Assembly (NCBI GenBank): GCA_003427395.1
Contig: BFEA01000388.1
Coordinates: forward strand, 1,241,165 to 1,268,479
Origin: Chara braunii
Lineage: Eukaryota > Streptophyta > Charophyceae > Charales > Characeae
Reading direction: 5' to 3'
Length of the DNA: 27,315 bases
Shown: positions 18,627 to 27,130 of the stretch, in pieces
Numbering within the stretch: position 1 is the stretch's first letter
Layout of the letters: every line of letters begins with the position of its first letter
Notes under the pieces: model-generated
Database searches by the model: none
Told to the model about the DNA's origin: nothing
What the model saw: only the letters and a program-made list of their open reading frames with translations
Program-made: the position numbers and the translations under genes

Positions 18627-19398
18627 ACGACCGGTATGGATCCAGTTTTTATAACACCTCCAAGGGTTGTAGTGGTTACGAGACTTCGTTCTTGAGGCCG
18701 AGGGTGCCGGTTCGAGGCTGTGCGTGCATGGCGGGGCCTGATGTCCTAAACGCACGTTGTTCAGTAACTACTGTGAAGGCGCATGTGGAACCTGCGGGCA
18801 AGTTGGCCCGCCTTGGAGTGACCAGGTTAAGTAGCGGTGGTGGGGCTGCGTGTTGTCCGAGCGGAGTGTGTTGATTGCCGTGTCCGTGTTGTGGTGTTGT
18901 GTGTGGTGTGAGTTCGGGAGGCTACAGCCCTGGAGGTGGGCTGGATATCACAACCGGCATGGATTTAGTTATTATAACACCTCCAAGGGTTGTAGTGGTT
19001 ACGAGACTTCGTTCTTGAGGCTGAGGGTGCCGGTTCGAGACTGTGCATGCACGGCGGGGCCTGATGCCCTAAACGCACGTAGTTCAGTAACTACTGCGAA
19101 GGTGCATGTGGAACCCACGGGCAAGTTGGCCCGCCTTGGAGTGACCGGGTTAAGTAGCGGTGGCGGGGCTGCGTGTTGTCCGAGCGGAGTGTGTTGATTG
19201 CCGTGTCCGTGGTGTGGTGTTGTGTGTGTGGTGTGAGTTCGGGACACGACAGCCCTGGAGGTGGGCTGGATATCACGACCGGCATGGATTTAGTTATTAT
19301 AGCACCTCCACGGGTTGTAGTGGTTACGAGACTTCGTTCTTGAGGCTGAGGGTGCACGTTCGGGGCCTGATGTCCTAAACGCACGTTGTTCAGTATCT
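18627..19398 (+). repeat. Tandem array of tRNA-like SINE units
   Basis: Three units start at about 18627, 18950 and 19275 (period 323-325 bp). Each carries CACCTCCAAGGGTTGTAGTGG with a box A-like TAGTGGTTACGAG. In units 1 and 2 the box B GGTTCGAGGC or GGTTCGAGAC follows, a fit to GWTCRANNC (Pol III promoter pattern). Units end in GT-rich sequence with TGTGTTGATTGCCGTGTCC. Unit 3 has a small deletion that removes box B and stops at CAGTATCT, where foldback copy 3 begins. High similarity between units creates repeated spurious Cys-rich frames. It is tRNA-derived by pattern; no A-rich tail separates the units, which favours DNA-level tandem duplication. Confidence 0.75.
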
Positions 19399-19511
19399 AC
19401 TACCGTCTTCACCTGAATGGGACGCCCGGTCATTATCGCTGTATGAAGACTGAAAATTGCACCAAATACGGCTGTAATGACGGGGCGTTCTATGTGGGTG
19501 AAGACGGTAGT
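19399..19511. mobile_element. Foldback MITE-like element, copy 3
   Basis: The termini ACTACCGTCTTCACC and GGTGAAGACGGTAGT form a perfect 15-bp inverted repeat. The arms continue with ACGCCCGGTCATTAT and its complement with mismatches. The length is 113 bp and it is non-coding. It sits exactly where SINE unit 3 breaks off. No clear target duplication. Confidence 0.75.
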
Positions 19512-19844
19512 GTCTGCACGAAGATGTTCGGGTTAGTCCGGTAAGCGTTGGTGCAGATCACGACTTGGGATCTGAGCATTAGCATAGGTCATGGTACCAT
19601 GGTTCCACCTTGAGGTGACTCCCCGGGGTCCCCGCGCAATCCATCTGACCTCCCAATGGATGAGAACTACGGGCACCTCCTGAGGCCTGGCCACCACCCT
19701 CTACTACATCCTGGACCTTAAGAGGTTTTTTATGCTGAACAGTGGTTTGTCACTCCTTTGTCATGAGCATGAATACTGCAGAAGCTCTGGAAGAAAGGAG
19801 ACGTTCACTAACTTTGCTTACGTGGACACTGTTTTTTTGGATGG
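19512..19844. other. Non-coding, containing dispersed repeat copy 3
   Basis: 19741-19790 is the third copy of the ~51-bp repeat (AGTGGTTTGTCACTCCTTTG ... CAGAAGCTCTGG). The rest (19512-19740) shows no recognised element. The sequence may be intron 5' of the following exon. Confidence 0.5.
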
Positions 19845-20756
19845 TTGGTCCCATGCTTTTTGTTGTGTGTGTCTGTCGAAATCGGTGCTGTTGCGGTTGA
19901 TGGTTCCAGTATTTGGGGGGAGCCATGGAAAGTTATGCAGCGTACCGATCAGGTAAAAGGGAAAATTGTTGCCCAGACGAAGGTTGATCATATTTTCTGG
20001 TGGCGGTCTCAAGCCATCCGCTACATGATGCGCTTTCCGAGCGAATACTTGTGCGGTGTTCTCAATCGTGCCCGTCACGACGTATTCGGCGACATCGTCG
20101 CTGAAGAAGTAGTAGACAGTGGTGTTTATGAGCAAGTGCTCACCGCAGCGGAGGAAGATAGCGCCGATCGCAGTTCTGCCGATGTTCGCGATCGAAGGGA
20201 CCAGTCAAGCAAGGATAAGGGGAACCCTCATGACCTCCACACAGGCGGTGTCGATGACGGAACCGCTGGGCGAAAACTCATGTCGCCCGGCGCCACCAAT
20301 GCTTACAGGAGGAGCAGGAGGGAAGGATCGCATGCTGCCATTCGCCTTCATGCAAGGCTGGAGCGACGACTGTTGGCTCGACCGCGTGCACCAGCACGAG
20401 GAGCGAGAAGAGGCAACAACCAACGGAGGAGAAGAGGAAGTCGAGCTGGCCAGCAGAAACCGAAGAGGGCACCGGTTTTCGATCAAGGAGGCAAACTGAG
20501 CAATGACAGTTTAGAGGGGGTTGTCTGGAGTCAGTCCGAGCCTTTCGTTCCTCGGCCAATCATTAGCGTGCATGTTCGGATGGGCGACAAGGCTTCTGAG
20601 ATGAGGATTGCACCTTTTGAAGAGTACATGGACCTTGCTGCAGAGATTCGCCGAAGGTTTCCCGCTGTGAAGAATATCTGGCTCAGCTCCGAAATGCAGG
20701 TTGGTTGTGACTCTTCTGAAGTGAAGGAAGAACTCATCCTTTGGGACATCGGTTAA
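19845..20756 (+). CDS. GT23 alpha-1,6-fucosyltransferase-like exon (partial gene)
   Basis: GT23 enzymes transfer fucose from GDP-fucose in the Golgi lumen; FUT8 fucosylates N-glycan cores. The frame, numbered from the Met at 19845, shows IFWWRSQAIRYMMRFPSEYL (50-69) and ISVHVRMGDKASEM (240-253), the counterpart of the GDP-fucose-binding HVRRTDK motif, then FEEYMDLAAEI and IWLSSEMQ (278-285). Residues about 95-220 are Arg-rich, low complexity and probably a loop or lineage-specific insertion. Splice-like borders suggest one internal exon: TGGTTCCAG ends at 19909, and CAG/GTTGGT falls at 20699/20700, so codons after Gln285 are likely intron. No transmembrane N-terminus or catalytic C-terminus is visible, so this is a gene fragment or one exon of a larger gene. 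It is the only host-like coding sequence here. Confidence 0.65.
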   Translation: MVPCFLLCVSVEIGAVAVDGSSIWGEPWKVMQRTDQVKGKIVAQTKVDHIFWWRSQAIRYMMRFPSEYLCGVLNRARHDVFGDIVAEEVVDSGVYEQVLTAAEEDSADRSSADVRDRRDQSSKDKGNPHDLHTGGVDDGTAGRKLMSPGATNAYRRSRREGSHAAIRLHARLERRLLARPRAPARGARRGNNQRRRRGSRAGQQKPKRAPVFDQGGKLSNDSLEGVVWSQSEPFVPRPIISVHVRMGDKASEMRIAPFEEYMDLAAEIRRRFPAVKNIWLSSEMQVGCDSSEVKEELILWDIG

Positions 20757-20834
20757 AAATGGGAACGAATACAGAGAAAGGAAGATTAGCATGGCCCCTG
20801 CACGAGGATGGCACAGACATGGAGAAATGATTCC
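20737..20834 (+). pseudogene. U6 snRNA retropseudogene, copy C
   Basis: This matches U6 from TCCTTTGGGACATC through ACAGAGA and GATTAGCATGGCCCC to GAGAAATGATTCC. Compared with canonical U6 it has extra bases between the ACAGAG box and GATTAGC (AAAGGAAGATT), which would disturb 5' splice-site pairing. A C run and an A-rich tail (20843-20879) follow. It lies just after the putative splice donor of the GT23-like exon, in the same orientation. Confidence 0.88.
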
Positions 20835-20879
20835 CGCCCCCCCAAAAAAAAGAAAAAGAAAAAGAAAAAAAAGAGAAAA

Positions 20880-21181
20880 CTATGGTGGAGTCATGGTGTG
20901 AATTTGAAAACGCACCACGCAAAAGGCCTGAAAATGCCGAATTTAAACAAGCTAGGTTTCCGGTCTGGTAGGGTCACGTGGGGGGGTGTTATGTCTGGGG
21001 GAATGTATGAAATGTGTTTTCAAACTGTTTTCCTGACTGCCCCATGGTTACCCCCCGCCCCTGCCCCCCAAAATAAAGATTGTGATGGAAGAACTGAGCA
21101 AAGCAGGCTGCAGGAGTTGAAGTGGGGAGGAGAGAAGGGGAGAGTGAAGGGAAAACAAACGCGCACACAAAAAAATTAGAA
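20880..21181. other. Non-coding stretch
   Basis: No motif recognised. A polyadenylation-like AATAAA occurs near 21071. It may be intron of the GT23-like gene. Confidence 0.45.
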
Positions 21182-21363
21182 AGCGAGCTAGCTCAGGTTG
21201 TACACCCACCATGAACTGTTGAAATACAGGCCCGAGTTTGAATCCAGATGTGATCAGATGAGCAGAATAAAGAAAGCGAAAAGGGCATGTTCGCCACTGT
21301 GGTGATTGCCAGTCAATATGAACACTAGGGGAAAAAAAAAACAAAAAAAAAAACAGAAAAACA
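21182..21363 (+). mobile_element. tRNA-derived SINE with A-rich tail
   Basis: The head has box A-like TAGCTCAGGTTG (21189) and box B-like GAGTTTGAATCC (one mismatch in the core), spaced as in a tRNA. A short unrelated body follows, then an A-rich tail at 21331-21363. The total of about 180 bp suits a SINE. Confidence 0.55.
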
Positions 21364-21531
21364 AAGGCTTCAAAACGCAAGGGTAGCGTAGCACACTTGG
21401 TGCCAAATACCATTTGTCAGTTGGAAGTTGGAACTGATATAATAAAACCAGACACAAAGAAAGAGGGAAAGCCATATTGCTGGTGGTCTTAATAGTAACT
21501 ATTAGTAAGTTAATAATACTCACAATGAAGT
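21364..21531. other. Short non-coding spacer
   Basis: AT-rich, with GGGTAGCGTAGCACACTTGG resembling a tRNA D-arm but no box B; not assigned. Confidence 0.4.
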
Positions 21532-21708
21532 AGAATGAACTGTGGAAACCGTGTTGTGTGACTGATAGTCTTTGTTTTCTTTTTCACCCTTTTTGAAGTT
21601 ATTCTGGAGTTTGGAGATGGCTTGTCTGCACTGTTGCATGTCCATATTTTGTTGAATCGTGCATGAAGTGCACCACGTACATACCCTTTGGTTTTCACAG
21701 TTCATTCT
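21532..21708. mobile_element. 177-bp MITE-like element
   Basis: Terminal inverted repeats of 19 bp (21532-21550 AGAATGAACTGTGGAAACC; 21690-21708) differ at one position. The interior encodes nothing longer than a short frame. The LINE fragment starts only five bases downstream. No target duplication is evident. Confidence 0.6.
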
Positions 21709-21713
21709 GTGTA

Positions 21714-22738
21714 CTTGGGATTGGAGGGCCATACTATGCGAGACCCGGACCTCCCCCACCGACACCTCCTTTGAAAACAACATGTTTAAGCTGGGAGGAG
21801 AGCTGTCATGTGGTCCCTCTGGAGAAAGCGTTGTATTCACGACATAGAGGGGGTCCGCATAGCAGGGGAAGAGGCAACAGAGATGATAAAGCAATATATT
21901 CAACAAGAACTCACTACACAATGGCATAAAGTTAAGAACCAACTGGATTTGTTTCACACAGTGAAAGACATAACACAGGCCATCCATCAATTCTCGGGGG
22001 AATGGCTGGGCAGTGTGAATGGGGGCTGGATAGCATCCATCCAATGGGAGGGCAGGCTCGCACAGAAGGACAATCAAGCGGATTTCAAGAGGGATTACTA
22101 CATACAGTTCAAGGATTGGACCAAGGTGGGCCAGGACATCCCGCTGCGACCTCCCACAGAATTTCCAGACCCATTCCCACCCCACCAACTGGCAATGGTC
22201 GAAATGCAATGGTATGGGACAGAGTGAGCGGAGCTGCTAGGGGAACAGGTCTGGCAGTTGGGGACAGACTGAAGAGGCGGCACCGCAGAGGCACCTTCAA
22301 ACAGTGGGGCAGAGGAAAACACCAGCGGACCACATGCCAGAAGGACCAAGGCAGAGGATTGCAGAAAGATGCAGACAAGGGTAACCGGGGAAGGCTGGAA
22401 CTGGAGTATAACAGTTGATATCTAGAGTCCAGGGTTATCCAGGGTTATCAATGTTGGTAGAAGTGAGAACTGGGAAGTACTGATATATCTGGCACCCGAG
22501 TAGGGTGAAGAGGTTCCCTATCCCGCATCCTACGCAGTTAATCCCCTGGAGTCCAGGGTAATCAATGCTGGTAGGACTCTCTCCAACTATGTTCTGATAC
22601 ACTTTGTTTGGCCACTCTGTATAAGGGACGCTGGACCCGGTTTCCAGCAGGTGACGCTCCCCACCAATAGACGGGGCCTATCCTCCGGCGTTAGCGGTGA
22701 CTGCTCGTATCAGCACGCCTAACACTGACGAGGTGTGG

Positions 22739-22785
<47 letters not shown>
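21714..22785 (+). mobile_element. 5'-truncated L1-type LINE with poly(A)
   Basis: The left part (21714-21945) is identical to the reverse complement of 23062-23293. The frame 21808-22227 encodes the ORF2 C-terminus: WSLWRKRCIHDIEG, GEEATEMIKQYI, WKVKNQL-like and the end MVEMQWYGTE. A one-base frame change near 21795 separates it from the upstream ENNMFKLGGEL reading. After the stop, a ~500-base 3' UTR contains a repeated block AGTCCAGGGTTATCAATG-type (22424-22462 and 22548-22576). It ends in 43 consecutive A (22743-22785). Typical of incomplete target-primed reverse transcription; non-autonomous. Confidence 0.85.
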
Positions 22786-22788
<3 letters not shown>

Positions 22789-22985
22789 TTGCACCGGCAC
22801 TTACAGAAGTTCGACCTCACGACCTTGTTACGGCCAGTTCTAGGTACGTGCACAAGTTACCCTGCCGGGCTTACCCTACTGTTCTTACCGTTCATTTTTT
22901 TAAATTGCTTCATTGGCAGTATTGCACCGGCACTTGAAGAAGTTTGAACGCACGACCTTGTTACGGTAAGTTCTAGGTACGTGTA
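22786..22985 (-). repeat. Two-unit tRNA-like repeat abutting LINE poly(A)
   Basis: GTATTGCACCGGCACTT starts at 22786 and 22919 (period 133). Both units continue through CACGACCTTGTTACGG and AGTTCTAGGTACGTG. On the minus strand the second unit reads TGCGTTCAAACTTC, T-arm-like, and the first has AGCCCGGCAGGGTAAC, D-arm-like. A minus-strand tRNA-derived unit is plausible but degenerate. Confidence 0.5.
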
Positions 22986-23159
22986 CGTAAACCCTTCCTT
23001 TCGCATGTGTACTACTGCAGCACTATTGGAATCATGATGTCATAATCGTCATTAGTGTCGGCAGTTGGTTCTTAACTTTATGCCATTGTGTAGTGAGTTC
23101 TTGTTGAATATATTGCTTTATCATCTCTGTTGCCTCTTCCCCTGCTATGCGGACCCCCT

Positions 23160-23834
23160 CTATGTCGTGAATACAACGCTTTCTCCAGAGGGACCACATG
23201 ACAGCTCTCCTCCCAGCTTAAACATGTTGTTTTCAAAGGAGGTGTCGGTGGGGGAGGTCCGGGTCTCGCATAGTATGGCCCTCCAATCCCAAGGCCAGAC
23301 AGACGCAGTTGCCAGAAGTTTCCAAATCCTGTCCCACCAACGCCATGTGAGAACAGCCCCCGGACAATGCATGAATATGTGTTCTATGGTTTCTGGGATT
23401 CTGCGGGATGGGAGTGCCCTCCCTTTCTGCGCTAGGTGTGTGCGGTCAATGAGCCAGTCATTGGTGGGCAGGCAGCGATGTTCAATCTGCCACTGTAGTG
23501 AAGCCATCTTCGCCGGTCTGGAACGTGTGGTAGCGAACCATCGGATGGGGCGCATCTCCTCTGATCCCAGGTTCAAATGGGACTTCCAGCGAGCTTTCAC
23601 CCTTTCTTTTAGGTTCACTTTCGGTCGCAGCAGATGGTAAGAGGTTTTCACCGTAAGGGAGTATAACTTTTTATTCTCCCTTGATCTGTATTTACGAGGG
23701 GGTGCCCATTGCCATTCCTCCGGGTCCAGCGGGAGTTCTACCAGGGGGGTGTCTGGTTGGTATGCGATCCACGCCTCCTTATCCCGCAGTACTCGAATAC
23801 TGTGCAAGTCGGTTAATGTACCGGGTAAGCACAT
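23160..23834 (-). pseudogene. LINE ORF2 zf-RVT-like C-terminal region
   Basis: WKSHLNLG, RWFATTRSRPAKMASLQWQI, EHRCLPTNDWLIDRTHLAQK and ETIEHIFMHCPGA follow the pattern of the zinc-binding region after RT (zf-RVT), with C and H-C ligands partly kept. The first paired cysteines are poor. It ends ENNMFKLGGELSCGPSGE then a stop at 23160, caused by the same frame change seen in the plus-strand copy. Confidence 0.8.
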
Positions 23835-23842
23835 TGTCTCTG

Positions 23843-24853
23843 TTAATGTAGAAGAGATTGACTAGAGATTTCTCCTGGGCGAACCTCCACCACGTTACCC
23901 ACGCTGGCCGGCTCATCCGGGGTCGCTACCCAATCTCCTTCTATCAATCGCGGCCCTTTCCGCAGAATGCGCACCCAGTCCAGGGGGATGGCAAAAATCA
24001 GCAATTCGATATGTTCCTCCACTTTATGACAGTACTTTAGTGTGGATCTTAGTTGCTGTGCAGATTCCCAATCCCTTTTCTCTGTGTCCCATATGTCTTT
24101 TATTCTGATTATGCCTCTTTTGACCCAACTGCTCCACGGAGAACATGAACTGCGAAACACCCTACTGTAGCGGTCTGTTATCCTCCGGTTCCCAAACAGG
24201 GGCTGACGTGCCACCTCGTCCCATCTGGACGGTGGGGGTTTATCGGGTAACGGGAGTCTGCGCCACGCTTTCAGCACACGGGTCCAGAAGTCGTCCCGGG
24301 CCAGATCTGAACGGGGTGTGTCACGGCTGACAGGTTGACCTCGTCGGGGGGACCGTGGTATTGACTAGAAGAGGTCTTCCAGCCAGGTTAGCGGGTGCAC
24401 TCCCTGTGGAGCCTGTGGGGCCAATCTAGCGATTTGTTCCAGTGCAAGGGCCTGCCACGGGAGGTGTGGAGAGAAGAGTAACATTTTCACCCATTGAATT
24501 GTTAATGCCGTGACCTGGGTATCCGGGTCCAGGATCCCCAAACCCCCTTTTGTTTTGGGTTGGATCACCGATGTCCAGGCTACCCTACTTATTACATTTG
24601 GGAGTTCCCCATTGCCTCTCCATAGCAGGGCTGCTAATTGTCGTTTGAGCGACTGGACTGCCTCCTTGCTAAGCGCCCAAATTGCTGATTTGTACCAGAG
24701 AGATGCCAATACCACGCTGTTGATCGCCAGGGCTCTGCCGATAAGGGAGGTGAGTCGGTCTTTCCAGTTGGCCAACTTTTCCAACGCAGGTTTCAAAATC
24801 CAGTCGTCATTTGATGCAGGTTTACCCATAGCCGTTAACATAATTCCTAGCAC
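23843..24853 (-). pseudogene. LINE ORF2 post-RT region
   Basis: Two frames (24365-24853 and 23843-24277) continue ORF2. The first has LGIMLTAMGK, LANWKDRLTSLIGRALAINS, ALLWRGNGELPNVISRVAW and KGGLGILDPD, the thumb/connection pattern usual after the RT FADD motif in plant L1 elements. The second (WDEVARQPLFGNRRI, WVKRGIIRIKDIWD) matches the following segment. Stops near 24364 and 23842 separate them. Confidence 0.8.
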
Positions 24854-24892
24854 CCTGACTGGTGCTGTTTCTGGGAGCCATTTAACTTGTGG

Positions 24893-26062
24893 TTACTCGG
24901 GGGGGCGTGCACCTTGGTGGTGAATCCACCACCCGAGGGTTTTATTTCCCCAGTTAACGGTCATGTCTGAGATCTCTGTGAACTGATCGAATAGTCTCCT
25001 AATCTCTTCCATATTTGCTGTGGTTGCGTCAAGTATAAGGGTGAGGTCGTCAGCAAACATCGAACAGATAGGGATCGCTTCTTCTGGGATGGCTAAGATC
25101 TGTAGTTTCCTCAGGTCTTTGCTGGCACGGAGGTTCGCCGCTAATGCCTCCATCACAATAATGAATAAGAAGGGGGCCAAGGGGTCCCCTTGGCGGACCG
25201 ACCGTTGCAGTTGGAAGGGTGGTGCTATTCTCCCATTGACTTGGACCGAGGTTGTATCGTTGTGGTGTAATATTTCAGTCCAGCGCCGGAAGACTGGACT
25301 GATATTCGTTTTTTCCATGCATTTATTCAGAAAAAAACAATCCACGTGGTCATCTCCCTTTTCGAAGTCTATGAAGATCACGGCTGCGTTATGTTTATCC
25401 TGTCTTGTTAGTCTGAGAAGTTCGTTGACCAACAAAATGTTATCTTGGATCCTGCGCCCTTGGACAAAACCAGTTTGTGTTGGGTGAATGATGTCCTCCA
25501 AGGTTGGGAGCAGCCGATTCGCCAGTGCTTTTGCTAACAATTTGTACACGAGCAACGTTATTCGTCGATAGTTCCGGATGTCCATCCTATCTCCTTTCTT
25601 GTGCAATAAAGTGAGGACCGCCTGTCCCACCAGCTCCCCCATCTGCCCTGTGTCCCACACGTGCTGGTAGAACTCCATGAGATCTGGGGCCATCACAGTC
25701 CAGAAAATCTCTCAGAATTCTTTAGGGAATCCATCGATGCCCGACGTCTTCTCTTCCTCCATTTGCATCAGCGCTGTCCAGATTTCGTTTCTCGACAAGG
25801 GTCGGTCCAACGCTGATTTCTGTTCTCCTGTCAGGGTTTTTACCAGAGGTTGCAAAAAAACCTCTATTTCCTCCTCCCTGACTCTCTTCTCTCGCCGGGA
25901 ACATCTTGAAGTGAACAGGTCTTGGTAAAAAGTTCTAGCGATCTGCTTGCAGTGGGGTGTGGAGGTGATGATATCCTGGTGCCCGGTCTGCGGGTTATAC
26001 AATGCTTCGATGGTCGTTCTATGCGACCGCACCCGGGCCATACTGAAGAATTTTTTGTCCAT
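24893..26062 (-). pseudogene. LINE ORF2 reverse transcriptase
   Basis: One frame is interrupted by a single TGA at 25709-25711. Motifs, in order: RTFYQDLFTS and TSGIDGFPKEF before the stop; HKKGDRMDIRNYRRITLL; LANRLLPTLEDIIHPTQTGF with VQGRRIQDN; FIDFEKGDDHVD (family form is a DFEKAFD motif; the first catalytic Asp is kept and the rest altered); SVRQGDPLAPFLFI; and CSMFADDLTLIL with the catalytic Asp pair. It primes on nicked target DNA. The catalytic residues survive, so this copy decayed mainly through stops and frameshifts. The frame ends at 24893 and the ORF2 reading continues in another frame. Confidence 0.92.
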
Positions 26063-26379
26063 TGTTCCTTCTGTTTGGTGTTTTGACAGTCTCCCTCTGA
26101 TCCTTGCACCTTCCCAACGTTATGTGGCAAAGTTTTGGAGTTGCTGACGTAGTGTTTGAATTTCTGTATTTTCTGCCGATTGTGAGTTTTGATTATCATT
26201 AGTTTGGTCTTGGTGCTCCAGCTGCTGTAATTGTTGGTGTATTTCCATCTCCTGTTGATGTTTTTTGGCTGCAACGAGTTTGGAATATTCTTGACATTTT
26301 TTGGCTAGATAAAACAAACCGTTATTGAACCAGTCTATTTGCTGTTGAAAATGTTGTTTTTGCTCGTGCCAATACTTCC
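26063..26379 (-). other. LINE ORF2 linker between endonuclease and RT
   Basis: The minus-strand frame ending at 26120 continues with a Gln-rich stretch (QQQIDWFNNGLFYLAKKC, then many Gln), probably helical or coiled-coil. A frame change near 26100 leads into the RT frame at 26062. Confidence 0.6.
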
Positions 26380-27105
26380 AGCAGTTCGTGACATAGTCCT
26401 GGAAGGATCTCCGCAGTAGGATGTGAGTATTGAGTTTGTAAAATCCTGGTCCACAGTCGGTTTTTTTTCGGAAGGACAGAATGACCGTACACATTTTGTG
26501 ATCAAGGCCCGGGTAAGGGCTAGAGGGTAAGATTGCTGCTAGCAGGAGGGCTCCTCCCATGTCTTCCGAAATGAGGATTAGATCAATGCGGGATCTCGAT
26601 TGGTTTTCAGTCCCGGTTTTCCGGAGGCAAGAATAGTACCTTGTATCTGGGTTCAGTCTCCGGAAGGAGTCGAAAACTTTTAATGACAGACAAAGGTTGT
26701 TTATTATCCGCTCGTCCTCCTCTATGTACGCCGGGGCTGGGGAGGGCATCCGCCATCTGTCCATCCATCGGTCAGGGGCCGCATTGCAGTCCCCTGCTAT
26801 GATGATCGGAACCCCTTCCGGGATTTGTGTGTGGATGTTCTCAAAAAAAAATATTTCTCTCCCTTATGGTACAAGGGGCATAAACACACACAAGGCAGAC
26901 AATTTCGGTCTCGAACATGGCCAGGATGGACACCCATCGTCCATCCTTTGCGTCCACCACCCAGTGTACCGGTGTCAGGCGGCCACAACCAGTGGACCGC
27001 CTGAAATCAGCGGCTTTGGGACGTAGACCCAAAGGCAAGACCGTGTTGTAATGGTACTCTTGTCTCACCCGACGGGAAAAATTAGGGGTACCCGGAGCTC
27101 CCCTA
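26380..27105 (-). pseudogene. LINE ORF2 AP-type endonuclease, decayed
   Basis: The L1 endonuclease nicks target DNA to prime reverse transcription. From 27105 the frame suggests TPNIRGAPG, like the NxRG start of the family. It is followed by HWVVDAKDGRWVSILAMFE and VCLVCVYAP (26880-26970), the core strand motif. After a shift, IIIAGDCNAAPDRW carries the GD-N motif (near 26790), SRIDLILIS follows, and GLDHKMCTVI carries the catalytic Asp-His. The usual QETH glutamate segment is not visible, so part of the N-terminal half seems deleted. Two or more frame changes rule out an active protein. Confidence 0.75.
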
Positions 27106-27130
27106 ATATTGGGTGTGTCGACTGCTGAGA

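Larger units (their letters stand above)
23062..27130 (-). mobile_element. Long minus-strand L1-type LINE copy (decayed)
   Basis: Reading right to left it has an endonuclease, reverse transcriptase, and zinc-finger/C-terminal region of one ORF2, all in order and with several frameshifts and stops. The 5' limit is unclear and may lie beyond the window. The 3' end is cut at 23062 before the stop and 3' UTR seen in the plus-strand copy; no poly(A) remains. ORF1 was not recognised. Confidence 0.85.

Noticed and set aside
18599-19378. Repeated Cys-rich small proteins
   Set aside because: They are readings of the tandem tRNA-like SINE units, not independent genes.
21520-22209. Minus-strand 229-codon frame and its plus-strand twin at 23065-23640
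   Set aside because: Both are antisense readings of the LINE ORF2 3' region; their similarity comes from the inverted repeat.
22786-22985. Possible 18S rRNA 3' fragment (ACCTTGTTACG)
   Set aside because: Only about 11 bases agree with rRNA; flanks do not match.
21714-27130. Twin-priming as the origin of the LINE inversion
   Set aside because: Twin priming places the inverted segment 5' of the poly(A)-bearing part; here the antisense piece lies beyond the poly(A), and the two overlap in sequence.
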